DNA of 64,000 bases from Morella rubra (Eukaryota > Streptophyta > Magnoliopsida > Fagales > Myricaceae): NCBI GenBank assembly GCA_003952965.2, contig CM025855.1, positions 24,233,469 to 24,297,468 of the forward strand, in the 5' to 3' direction. Shown here piece after piece: positions 49,221 to 60,035 of this stretch (within the stretch, counting starts at the first letter, position 1; each line of letters opens with the position of its first letter). The position numbers and the translations under genes are program-made. The notes beneath the pieces were generated by a model, which did no database searches, was not told where the DNA came from, and saw nothing but the letters and a program-made list of their open reading frames with translations.

Positions 49221-50034
49221 CACTAAAAAAAAAAGATCTTTAGTGGCGGTTAGAAACCGCCGCTAGTCACAAACGCAGCTAAAGACTCAAAGTGCATTTA
49301 TGAAATTTTTTTAAAAGCGTTTTAAAAATGCCGCTATAGCTCAATTTTGTTCTACTTTTATATATCTACAGCAGCGTTTATGACGCCGCTAAAAATATAT
49401 GCTAGCGGCTTTTTTTTTATTTTTATATATAGGTCTTTAGTAGCGTTTTAAAAACACTGCTATAACTCAATTTTGTTCTACGTTTATATATCTACAACAG
49501 TGTTTTGTGACCACCATTAAAAACATATGCCAGCATTTTTTTTTTTTTGGGGGGGGGGGGAGGTATGTGCCAGCATTTTTAAAACACCACTAATTTTTTC
49601 CTATATTTTCTATACATGCTTTTTTAATCGGTAATACAAATTTATTTTAATAACCATAATTCATTGGATGTAAAAACTTAAAGAACAAAGATAACAAAAC
49701 AAAATATACTTCATCATTAATTAATAACGTTTTACAACAAACACAAAAATCTCTATAAGTAATCTAAAAAGTAACAAGTTTCTAATATAAAATAACAATA
49801 AGCAAGGACCAACTAAAATATTCAAATAAAACACAATAAGCAAGGACCAATTAAAATCTTCCTCCTTTTATACATCAATATCCTCTTGAATTCCTGTAAT
49901 TGAAAACAAATATCACATGAGAAATAGAAATAAACAAAAAATTTATGTATACAAAATACCTACTTGTATATAAGGCTATAAGCAACTCTAGATACCACTT
50001 CAAGAAAAATTTATGAGGTTGCCATTTAAAACAT

Positions 50035-50425
50035 GTACCAGATTCCCAGACTGCTGTTGCCAATCCACAATAGCATTAAGACTTCGCACACCAGGTTTAT
50101 GACCTTGGTTTGAAGAGAATGCAGTTACAAGATTTTGTCTATTCTTCCAATTATAATCCTTCCAAATTCGAATATTTCCATCACCTAAATCATATGCACA
50201 CACCATAAGTTAGATTGGTTCATAATTCAGTTATTCCATTTATAAACACACTGTAACCATTAAGAAACTAACTAAAACAGCAGTGAAAAACAATACCTGA
50301 AGCAGAAAGAAGCAAGCTGTCATCAAGCTCATTTACGAGGCAGTGCTTAGTAATTCCTTTCTCAGGATAATCATGATTATCAAAAGAGTTGAGGGGGATA
50401 GCCTCCTCATAATTCCATATCCTGC
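50035..50425 (-). pseudogene. Captured RAPTOR gene fragment (WD40 part)
   Basis: Two collinear exons of a plant RAPTOR (regulatory-associated protein of TOR) gene on the minus strand. About 50422-50297 reads [17 protein letters not shown], then [12 protein letters not shown]. About 50186-50040 reads [19 protein letters not shown], then [20 protein letters not shown] and DWQQQSG. The intron between them is kept with good splice sites. The parent protein scaffolds TORC1; this piece covers only part of the C-terminal WD40 propeller and ends in unrelated sequence, so it is not functional on its own. Confidence 0.85.
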
Positions 50426-50474
50426 AAAGAACCCACGAAAAATGGTTAATCCCTGTTCGTTTGGTTTGAATATG

Positions 50475-51565
50475 AACAATGACCATTCTTATAGTCCCAA
50501 GCCTACCCAAGAATCCTGCATGAACCAGGTAATACAATATTCAGATTCCATTTTTCTTCTGATCCTTATTAAACACAGGTAGATAGCATTAGGAAAGAGC
50601 CCATTCCTACCAGCTGATATGAATATAGCACTTGCATAAAATGAGATGCCATTGACCCCTCCAAATTGTTGTAGTACCATAAGGCCAACTCCAACCTAAC
50701 CCATTTCCATGTTAGACATTAAGGGATCCAACAGCCTCAGAGGTGAAACGTGCAACAGTGATCAATTTAGAAAGGTTACAATGAGGGAACGAGCATATTT
50801 CCGTTGGAATGAGATATCAGCATTCCTACCCCTAAGGCACTGTAGAGCAGCTTCACACTCTTTCTCTCGACCAATCTTTGCCTGCAGCCAAGAGGATCAT
50901 CAAGTAAACATGTCATTCATGCTTGCATCCGCTTTGCCACTTTGTGGAATTGAGATATGTTTGCCAAATACATGTTATTGAACATAAAAAACAATGGAGG
51001 AGATCTTTGAATAACCCAAATCTCTCATGCTTGCATCCGCTTTGCCGCTTTGTGGAATTGAGATATGTTTGCCAAATACATGTTATTGAACATAAAAAAC
51101 GATGGAGGAGATCTTTGAATAACCCAAATCTCTTTGTTTATTGATTTCAAATGCATTATCCATAAAGCACCTTATAGCAAACTTCTTGAACAAAATTTTG
51201 GATAACTTACCAGCCATCTTGGCGATTCTGGAATAAAAGATAGACCAATAAGTTGTAGTAGACATGTAATAGTTACTGAAATATAGAAAAATCAAAGTGC
51301 TCAAATTATGAAACTACCTTCAAGTGAAAATAGTACTTTAAAAAGCAGAGAAACTTACCAATCAAAACCAAAGTCTGCCAGTTCACAAAAGCTCCAATTA
51401 GATATGTTAATAGGTGATTAAGCTCCAGTTAGTAGGTGATTAAGCTCGAGTACTCAGTGATTTCTAAATCAATGATGCGTTTGCTCTACCTGATGAATTG
51501 CTGTAAACCCCCCACGAAGATTCTTAGGCATTATTCTTGCTATAAAGTTAGGCACCTGATTGCAA
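50475..51565 (-). pseudogene. Captured ERD6-like sugar transporter fragment (six or more exons)
   Basis: Minus-strand pieces in correct order for an ERD6-like (ESL) monosaccharide/H+ transporter of the major facilitator superfamily: VPNFIARIMPKNLRGGFTAI (about 51560-51490), LIGAFVNWQTLVLI (about 51400-51355), FIPESPRWL (about 51235-51210; the sugar-transporter PESPRWL signature), AKIGREKECEAALQCLRG (about 50885), FQRKYARSL (about 50805), [20 protein letters not shown] (about 50690) and [13 protein letters not shown] (about 50520). Introns are retained, with a 108-bp tandem duplication in one. N- and C-terminal exons are missing. RAPTOR exons follow directly in the same orientation. Confidence 0.85.
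50917..51132. repeat. Two-copy tandem repeat, 108-bp unit
   Basis: Two near-identical direct copies (50917-51024 and 51025-51132) beginning TCATGCTTGCATCCGC; only a few differences by eye. Inside an intron of the captured sugar-transporter piece. Confidence 0.9.
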
Positions 51566-52032
51566 ACAGAAGTGAGATTATCTTTACTCTGCAAATTTAA
51601 AATAATCAAGTAGAATCGCAATCCGGCAACATAACACATAAGATAGAAGTCCCATCCCACAACCTACTAGCAATCTCCCAAGATCGAGCAACCAGTTAAC
51701 GTGAATTAGACCACACCTACCCAATAAAATCTCGCAAGGAAAGCACTATGGAAATGTGATTGGAAAACAGAAGACTAGAACTCAAAATGAACAACAAGGG
51801 AATACTAGACCTCCAACAGCATCAGAAACTAGATGAGTCGGGAACCCCACAAACTACATTTGGACAAAATGGGGGAAAAGGAAAAATAAAACGAGAAAAC
51901 AGTGTTGTTACCATCATTATAATATTCACGAATATATCTCGCCGTTTAGAGAGTCATGATCAAAATTGTTTTATCAAGAGAAAGGTGGGGGGTTCCTGTT
52001 ACAAGATGAAAGGAGTTCGGGCAATAAAGTTG

Positions 52033-52460
52033 CACTACTAAAAAAAGGACTTGTAGCCGCGGTTGAAAAAACTGCGGCTAAAAATAACATATTGTGGCGT
52101 TTAACTACAAACGCTGCCAACAGTACAACGTTTGGCAAAAAATGCCACTAAAGGTTCCAAATTAGCAGCGTTTTACACAAAACGCTGCCAAGTTTGTGAG
52201 TTTTAGCAGCGTTTTCTTAAACGCCGCGATAAACTACAAATTCTAGCAGCAGTTTCAATCAAAACGCTGCTAAAAGCTAACAACCTATAGCCGCGGTTAA
52301 AAAAATGCCGCTAACTGTCCTGCCCTCTAGCCGCGTTTTTATACAAAACGTCGCTACAAAGTGTGAGATTTAGTAGCGTTTTCCCAGACGCTGCTATAGG
52401 TCATTTATCAGCGGCGGTTATATGACCGCGCTATAGCTTATACTTTTAGCTACGTTTATT
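52033..52460 (+). mobile_element. CACTA-type transposon left terminus
   Basis: Starts CACTACTAAAAAAAGG, a canonical plant CACTA end, and continues with many copies of short inverted motifs (TAGCCGCGGTT, GCAGCGTTTT, AAAACGCTGC, AGCGGCGGTT), the subterminal transposase-binding type. No right end (TAGTG) or CACTA transposase was found in the window, so how far the element goes is unknown. Confidence 0.65.
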
Positions 52461-53894
52461 GTGGAAAACGGCATCGTTTCCATTTTCTCTCGCATTTAAT
52501 TCCTCCTTGCGCACGGTGGCAATTAACCCAGCTGCCCAGCCACCTCCAGGCTCTGATCTCCACGCTGGCGCGCCTCCCTTAGCCGACCACCACTTTACCA
52601 CAACTACTCTCCTCTTCTCCCCTCCTTCACACATCAATCTCCTTCTGCCACATCTCTCTCTCAAGTCTCACTGATTCATTTAGGTATGTTGTTAAAATGT
52701 CACTGATTCATTCATTCGCGAAGGACGAAGAAGCTCCTGCGATTCTTGCTATTTCCCTCTCTTTTTCCCTTTTGTCATGGGTTTTTTTTTTTCCTTTTTT
52801 ACTTAATAGCAGGTGTTTCTGTTTAAAACATGATTGATGGAGCTTGTTTTTGTGGATCTGTTGTTTCATATATGTTCAGGCTTAGGGCTAGACTGCTAGT
52901 AGTTACGCGTTAACTTATAAATGCTATTGACCATCATCATTGTAAGTTGTGTAACACACAAAGTATCACGTGCATGAGGACGACATTGAATATTCTCTAA
53001 ATTGAAGACTTCTTCTGGATTGTCGTTTACAGTAGCTTGAAGAGTTTTCATCCCCCTATAAAGCCTGTTACATGTAAAAATATTTCTCGTTTCCTAGATT
53101 ACTTCGAGAAGAGAGTATATTTTGACAAAAGATATCAAAGGGGTCTTTATGCAATTAGAATGTCCTAACTACATGTAAACTTGTCAACATGGCTACTGAT
53201 GAACAGAGATAACACCCTTAGTTGCTCTAATTTGATACAAGGATGTGATCCTTCATACAGTATGAATTTTTTGGGTGACAGTGGACAGATTGTCTAACCC
53301 AAAGTTGCAATTTCTTTCCATATTGATGATAACCTTAGGCGTGGACTTGATTTGCAATTGGGAAAGGGGAAAGATGGACGAATCGATATTAATTTGAACT
53401 TGATGCAGACTAGAGTAACTCATTAGGCTTTGTGAGGTTGACTTTTGAATGTGGTTGCTGAAATTTGCTGCCGCTGGTAATTCTTTCCCCCTTTTGACGT
53501 TGCTGTTTTATGAATTTATTTGTCCGACGTTTATCATTGTTTTGATGCATGACAACATTTATTGGAGGATTTAATTGATTGATAGGGTCCGAATATAGCT
53601 ATTCCATAGGGATTACTTCAGGCAGTGGGTACACATTACAATTTGGCCCATTTCCTCTTTCCTCGTCGCAATCCTCCATTCCTTTCCGGTGAAGTTCTCG
53701 GTCAATGGCATCATATTTGTAAGTGCTCTATCATTCTCCATTTCCTCGTTCCTGGTCACATTCTTCTAATAAATTACAATATTTCTGTTCTTTGGGTTGT
53801 AGTTATCTATAGCAACATAATACATTGTTTTAGACTATTTGTTTTAGTTATCTATAGTCGCACAATACATTATTGGTTGAGTGCTTCTTTCTCA
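52461..53894. other. Possible 5' leader and introns of the GRF gene; otherwise gene-free
   Basis: 52470-52680 is CT-rich and looks like a transcribed leader; a donor-like ATTTAG|GTATGTT is at about 52680. The rest of the interval has no recognisable coding sequence. Linking this leader to the GRF gene downstream is inference. Confidence 0.3.
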
Positions 53895-54487
53895 AACAGT
53901 CACAGTAGTGCACGTCCGTGTGCTAGCAGCGAAAGCTCGAGTACAGTCGGAAGTGGAGGCCAATTTATGACCCCATTTTGTTATTGTTCAGTTGAATCCT
54001 GTCTGAAGACGTCTTACACTGAACAAAATTTCGGCGTAGATTCTTCACCTGTGTCAATTACAAAGTAACTTAATTCTGTTGTTTACATTTGTAAATTTGT
54101 TAATAAGTGGTTTTAAGTTAATAATGTTGCCATCCTCTTTTTCAGCAACGGCGATCCTGCGGATTCTTCCATTGGTACGACCCTCCAATGTGTGTCCATG
54201 GTAAAAGGGTTCTGAGACGGCTGCGGGAGAAACACGAAAGGTTGAATATGGAGGTTGACAGTCATGCTCCAATGGCTGAGCACGGGACTGCAAACACGAC
54301 TGCAAAGCTGGAACTTGTCATCTCACAGCTTCGTTCGGAGTTGGAAACCATGAAAAAGAAAAACCACAGAGATCGGAACATGTGTAGGAGAGTCTTAGTT
54401 TTGTCGTGGGCTTTCTTCTCAGTTGTTATGTTATCGACCTTATTAAGTGGAAGTTCGTTTGATGATTCCCTCGCGTTGCCACAGTGA
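53895..54487 (+). pseudogene. Second GRF-zinc-finger gene, one-base frameshift
   Basis: Exon about 53895-54064 encodes a Ser-rich lead and the first half of a GRF finger (FCYCSVESCLKTSYTEQNFG). The frame then shifts by one base near 54032, where the family has Gly-Arg-Arg-Phe. Exon 54146-54487 continues with CGFFHWYDPPMC, basic and coiled-coil parts (RRLREKHERLNMEV, LVISQLRSELETMKKK) and a hydrophobic end (WAFFSVVMLSTLLSG). Splice signals at 54065 and 54145 are good. The layout is the same as the protein at 42662-43229. No start codon could be chosen with confidence. It may be cargo of the CACTA-type element or a separate 'At4g04775-like' gene. Confidence 0.7.
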
Positions 54488-55125
54488 AGAATTAATGGCC
54501 TTAGTGAAATGTATGTGAATTGTGATCTATTATTTTGTAGTTTGTAATGAAGCTTTATTGTGTGAGGGAGTAATATTTTGTTTTTATATATCTTGCTCCC
54601 TGCAAGTGGATATGTAATTTTGTAAGAACGTTGTGATCTCAGGTATCTAATGTAAGTTTCTAAGAACATTGTGATCTTAGCTATATGATATGTAAGTTTG
54701 GAAAAGCTCCCCCTGAGAACAAGCAGGAGTCTTTCGTGACATTTTAGCAAAAAGGACTTTGAGGTTTTACAAAAATTTTGCAAGAGTTCCCTTTGTAATT
54801 GGAGGTTTCCCAAAATTTCAAAGACAGGTAAAAACACTTATATAAACTTCCTCCAAAATCCCCAAACTTCCAATCAACCATTCAGAATATGCACAAGTCT
54901 TGAAAGTTTGAGATATAAGATTACGAATACTACCTGTGAAGCAAGTCTCAAATATCCACAATTAAGTGCAATGAGTTAAGGACTTCTGAAAAATACCTTG
55001 ACATCACCATTAGATAAACAACGGATATGAGCAAAAAAAAAAATAACATAGATATTCATTAGATAAGACAAGTCAAGTGTTCAGCCATCATAAATAAATA
55101 CAAAAAGAAATGTCCCCAGTAAGAG
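54488..55125. other. Spacer between the GRF gene and the env-like ORF
   Basis: No gene. Contains the probable 3' UTR of the GRF gene and, on the other strand, the 3' flank of the env-like ORF (with the TGATGCCAAATGGGGAGAA motif just inside the ORF end). Confidence 0.4.
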
Positions 55126-56747
55126 CTAGGAAGAAAACATAATATCTATGAACTTCTCCCCATTTGGCATCATCAAAAAATAGGTTAAGGGGGAAAGGGA
55201 TAAGGTCAGCTGTCTACTTTTTACGAGAGGTGGAAGGACGTGTTTTTGCAGTAGAGGTAGAAGGTGGGGTCTCCTGATAGGAGGAGGGGGATACTGCACT
55301 TCAAACTTCTTCAGCCATCCCATCCAGGTGATGGAGAACCAATATGTCCATTTCAGCACATGAGGACGAAGGTTTCGATCAGCATTCATATGCACCTCTG
55401 TGGCGTGAACAACTTCCGCAGCTGATTTCTTCACAAGTGTCAGAAGCGCAGCAGAGGTAGCTTTGAATTCATCAACATATTCTGAATCACCGTACTGGCC
55501 ACATGAATGCTGTTGTTGACTTGGTGCTTAAGACCCCTCATATCTTTATCAAGAGTCCCAAAACGCTCAGGGTGAACAGCAAGCAGCTTCTTAATATCTT
55601 CGAATCCAGCTTGCATACTAGCAGTCATCTTCTTCTGTTCCTCTTTCAATTCAGCCATGGAAGCCTCAAGTTCACTCAGGCAAGGCTCATGAGAACTAGC
55701 ATCAGGAATTCTGGAGGAGGATGCAATCAGCAGTGGAGGAGTAGAAATGGATGTTTGCTCCCCCAAAGGAGTCCTATTTCCCCTGGGAGTCCTTTCAGTG
55801 TCAGCCTCTTCCTCATCCTCAGAATCTGAGCCCCCTTTCTTAGGTGTCACAACACCCTTCTTCACCCATTCTCCATCATCATTTTGAACAAACCCCATTA
55901 GCCTAAGGGTTTTCTTGTTGTACTCTTTGGAGTCTTTGGGTTTTTCTTGAACTTCTCCAGTCATTTCAACCTCAAAAACATGAAACATATGTGTGAAAAA
56001 CATCCCATAAGGAAGTCCTTGCTTCTTCTTCTCAGTAGCAGCCTTCATGTGATTGAGCATTAAGTGACCAAGGTTCATTGGAGTACGAGTGATCAAACAG
56101 TACATTACAAACATGTCTAAGAAAGTAATGTAATCAAATTTTTCAGTCCTTGGAAGAATTATATTACAGACCATATGATGCAATATTCTTCTATGAATGG
56201 TCAATTCACTGGCAGCAGGTCTAACCAATTCATTTAGGGCTGGATCGTCCAACACCACCCTAAGAATATCAATAGGCTCTTTTTCTGACATACCCATCCA
56301 ACCATACGGGTCAAAGAACTTCTTGCCAGTGTTAGGGGCAGAGGCCAAAGAGTTTAGGGAAGACACCGATAAGTCTAATTGTTTCCCATTAACCAAACTA
56401 GAGGCATGCTCAGTCATAGAGTGCTGAAAATTTGCATAGGCAAGCTTCACCAAATAAACATAAACATCAACCTTTAGATTCACAAAAATGGACCAACCTT
56501 GAAAGTCAAACATCTCCTTAAAATCGAACCCACTCTCACAGAACCAAGGAAAATCAACCCAACGTCCAGCAATCACCGTTCTATTTCTAAAATCTTGCAC
56601 AAATTTATTCTTACAAAGCCCTGCCCTGTAGATAGAAGGCTCTGGAGCATCAACTGGTTCTTCATTTCCACTTATCCTCTTTTGTGCCCTAGAACTGACA
56701 GAAGAGGGCGTCTCACGAGTGGTTCTCTTGGAGCGGCCGGAAGACAT
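55126..56747 (-). pseudogene. Retrotransposon env-like / 'putative plant transposon protein' ORF
   Basis: A 435-codon open frame (56747-55440) and a second frame to about 55160 together look like the large, non-catalytic ORF that plants carry in many copies, called 'putative plant transposon protein' or 'envelope-like' and often seen 3' of pol in Sirevirus-type Ty1/copia elements. Visible parts: basic Ser/Thr-rich N-terminus, a central alpha-helical domain (FPWFCESGFDFKEMF, RILHHMVCNIILPRT), an acidic SDSEDEEEADTE linker and a C-terminal coiled coil (SELEASMAELKEEQKK). A frameshift lies near 55480-55500. No gag, pol or LTR is next to it. Assignment rests on resemblance remembered from the family, not on catalytic motifs. 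Confidence 0.5.
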
Positions 56748-57159
56748 CTTGACTGAAGCACAGTGCGGTTTGGTGACTGTCGGCGGTGGAAATTCGAAAA
56801 CGGCAGTGGCTAATGGCCGGAGGGCTTCTGTGAGGTCGAGAGAAGTTTAAGTGTCGAACCCCTAGCCCTAATGAGTATCTACATGACAGCACACCGTTTT
56901 TCAGAAAACTGTCGGATCAAGGAAAAACTAGAAGAGTCGACACTTGTTTAAAGAAGTGTTGACACAGGCATGCAAAATGAGCACACACCAATGTACCATG
57001 TTTTCACGATGAACGAACAGGATGAGGATCACCTGCAATTCGGAGAGAGGGTGAGAGAAAGATGTGGGTCCCGCAGTGGGACCCATACTGCCCAGACAGC
57101 ACCTCCCTGTGCTGTGTGGGTCCCGCAACATTTCGCTTGCTTCACGCCCCAAGGCTCCT
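56748..57159. other. 5' flank of the env-like ORF
   Basis: No gene. An imperfect inverted pair, GTCGACACTTG (about 56936) and AGTGTTGACAC (about 56955), lies here. The rest is unremarkable. Confidence 0.4.
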
Positions 57160-57914
57160 GGGTTGTAAATGAACCGAGCTGTTCATGAACAACTCGAACT
57201 CGGCTTGTATAAGCTCGACTCGAGTTCAGTTCGTTTAATAAACAAGTCGAGTTTGAACACCATTTCTAGCTCGAATATTAATGAGCCAAACTTGGCTCGA
57301 CTCGATTTAAGCTCGCGAACAAAACTCATATAAACTCGGCTCATTTAAAAGCTCGGTACATTTGTATGTATTATAAGTCTCTTATTTATTTGTTGGTTTA
57401 TATTTAATAGTCACATATTAGTAAAATATGCATTTGATTATATTGATATATGAATGGATGAGTATTATCCATAAGGATTTGTTATGCCCTATATATATTA
57501 AATATATGTTGTAGGTCATTTTTGCCAATTAACATAGGTTATATATGAATCTAAATATTTTCTAAAATAAAGTTCGCACAAATGTCAAGTGTTTATGATA
57601 TGTTGTGTATAATGTACTATGACACCATATGTCGAGGCTTGATTTGAGTTTTGTTTGTGGTATCTTGTTTTCTAAGCTTATATTTTCTTGGTTGGGTCGA
57701 GTTTGAGCTCGGCTCGAATAAGCTCGAACTCGAATCATGTATATATTTTTAATCAAGCTCGAGCTCGTTCGAACATGAAAAATTTTAAACGAGCCGAGTT
57801 CGAACACCCTGCAGAAAATCGATTCAAGCTCGGCTCGAGCTCGAACTCGCATATATGTCTAACGAACCGAGTTTGAACAGCCAATACTCGGCTTGACTTG
57901 GCTCGAATACACCC
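57160..57914. mobile_element. CTCGAGCT-rich TIR repeat (hAT-like, non-autonomous)
   Basis: Starts GGGTTGTAAATGAACCGAGC and ends with the complement of GGGTGTATTCGAGCCAAG. Both halves are full of CTCGAACTCGGCTCG-like words in opposite orientation, while the centre (57360-57690) is AT-rich. Such elements are common in plant genomes. No transposase and no clear 8-bp duplication were seen. Confidence 0.6.
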
Positions 57915-58798
57915 ATTGAGGGCCAGGGGCAACATATCAGATTTTTTTAAAAAATCTCGCACGTCTTATCTCTCTCTCTCTGCCCTTTATTTTTTATTTT
58001 TTCCCTCTTCTTCTCCTGCGACCTGCGGCACCCTTTCACCCCTTCTCTTCCTATTTCAGCTCAAATCTTCATTTTCAACCGTGCATTGGCTCTCATTTGC
58101 TCTCAAATCAAGTTCTCTCTTGATTTCCAAGTAACCCATGGTTTATTTTTCAATTTTTTGGATTTTGTGAATTGGGGGTTTAGGGTTTTCTGAAAATTTT
58201 GGGGGATTGGAGCTTCTATTTTGCGATTATGGTTCTTTATCTTTCTTGTGCTTACTTATTGATGATGTCCATTTGTTTTGAATTGATAATATGTTGATTG
58301 GAAGTAGTTTCATTGTTTGCATTTGAGATTTGTTTTCGGGTTAATGCATCTGCACGTTGGTTGGATTGGTTGTTTTTCTCTTTGTGCTTTTCTAGCTACA
58401 TTGATGATCTCTGATTGATTTGGTTTGGTTTTAATCTTGAATCTTGTTAGTTTCTGAATATGGGTAGGTTGAGGATGTCCTATTTCGGGATAATTCTTTT
58501 TGGATGATTTATTAGTTTTGTTTTCAAACTATCTTATTGTCTTTAATCTCTGTTATTCGTCTGATTGCTTTGGCTTAATTTATTCTTGAATCTTCTTTGC
58601 ATTATAATGCAACTTAGTTTTCAGGTTATGCATGTTCTCATTGACTTTCATTGAACGTGTTTGTGAGCTTACTGCAGTTCATTGCATTATTCTTCATGTT
58701 CATGCATTTTAGTTTTTATGTGTTGGAGCAACGCTTATACCTTGGTTTATCTGAGTAATTTCTTGACATAATCTAATTTGGTTTGTTCTTTGTCTCAG
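57915..58798. other. Probable promoter, leader and 5' UTR intron of the plus-strand env-like ORF
   Basis: CT-rich leader-like sequence at 57965-58130. A donor-like CCAA|GTAACC at about 58131 and a strong acceptor TTGTCTCAG directly before the ATG at 58799 suggest a 5' UTR intron of about 670 bp. No other gene. Confidence 0.4.
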
Positions 58799-60035
58799 AT
58801 GGCTAATCCTAAGCGCCCTGCTTCCAAGAAATCCAAACCCACAAAGAAACCTTCCAAGAAGCAAGCGGTCAACCCTGATCCTGATCGCTTTGTGGATGCT
58901 CACGCCCATGAGCTGATGGGGAGTACTTATGCTAAGCGTAAGCCTCTTTATGAGCGAGAGGTAATCCTTTCTGAATTTTGGGATACTATTATCCCAACTC
59001 AGTTTGAATCTCGAGGTTGGGTTTCCTTCCTCACTGATGTTGTCTCACCATATGAGAACATGGTGAAAGAGTTCTTTGTCAATGTCCATGATATTGATGA
59101 CAAATCGTTCAGCTTCTATTCTTATTTACGTGGTCAAAAGTTTCAGGTTACTCCTGAACTTGTTGCCCGTATTGTTAAGCTTCCTAGAGTCTCACATCCG
59201 ACTTATCCTTACAGGAAAAGTCGTTCTCCTTCCTTTGACTCTATTGCCTTGTTATTGTTTGGGTTTCCTCGTCGGTATAGAGGTAGTACTTTGGATACTG
59301 GTGATTTCTCTGCTGAGTATCACTTGATCAGCAGAATCCTTTTTACACATATTCTACCTGTTTCACATTTCTCCACTTTACCTCTAAAGAGGGTGAAATT
59401 TCTATATGCCTTCTTGAATGGAGATTCGATTGATTTACCATCAGTTATATGTTCTCATATCATTTCTGCCTATCGATCAAAATCTAAGAAATTAGGTCTT
59501 CCATATTCATGTATGATTCAGAAATTGATTGATACAATCTCTGTCTCATTTCCCTCCACTGAATATCGTGTTCCTCTCAAAAACCCCATTGGCATGGTAT
59601 CCCTCATTCAGAGTCGAGCTCATCTTGCTCGTTCGGAGAGCTGCGTTGCTTTCTGCAGTTGATCCCTCTATTCCATCTTCATCTGATCCACCTATTCCTC
59701 CATCCACAGATATTACATCTTCTTCCTCTGTTCCTCCTCTTGCTATTACTTTGGCTAAAATTTTAAATGCGGTGGGAACTATTGCGACGAACTCTACAGT
59801 TCATGCAGCGAAACTTCAGAAGCTTGAGGAAAACTATGATCGTACGTGTGGAGCATTGCGTCGTCTACGCAAGGCTTTTGTGAAACTTCGTCGTTCCATA
59901 AATATAGACCGAGAGCCATCGCCTTCTAGATCTGAGGAGTCTGCTTTTTCTGATGCTGATACTGATGCTGATGACACTGATGCGTATGCTGATTCTTCTA
60001 CAGATGATGCTGGACCCTCTTCTGCTGCTAGTTGA
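58799..60035 (+). pseudogene. Second env-like / 'putative plant transposon protein' ORF
   Basis: Starts MANPKRPASKKSKPTKK, a Lys/Pro-rich basic tail, then the helical domain shared by this protein class (REVILSEFWDTIIPTQFESR, FFVNVHDIDDKSF, VTPELVARIVKLPRV, LKRVKFLYAFLNGDSI). Around 59620-59650 the frame changes, then come a Ser/Pro-rich linker, a coiled coil (AAKLQKLEENYDRTCGALRR) and an acidic Asp/Ser tail ending at 60035. Just after the stop is a purine-rich GGCAAAAAGGGGGGAGT-like tract (about 60050-60085), similar to the multiple polypurine tracts of Sirevirus-type elements. No pol, LTR pair or protease nearby. It is divergent from the ORF at 55126-56747 and differs strongly from it in sequence. 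Confidence 0.5.

Larger units (their letters stand above)
49221..52032. mobile_element. CACTA-like element end plus captured host gene pieces
   Basis: CACTAAAAAAAAAAGATC at 49221 is followed for about 400 bp by short palindromic subterminal motifs (GCGGTTAGAAACCGCCGC, GCGTTTTAAAAATGCCGC, CAGCGTTTATGACGCCGC), the layout of plant CACTA (En/Spm) termini. A T9/G12 run is at about 49540-49560. From 50035 to 51565 lie minus-strand fragments of RAPTOR and an ERD6-like sugar transporter. I found no TAGTG right end, so the element's extent is a guess; another CACTA-like left end starts at 52033. A Helitron capture of the same genes is an alternative. Confidence 0.5.

Noticed and set aside
55126..60035. 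Active retrovirus-like element
   Set aside because: No gag, protease, reverse transcriptase, integrase or LTR pair found around the env-like ORFs.
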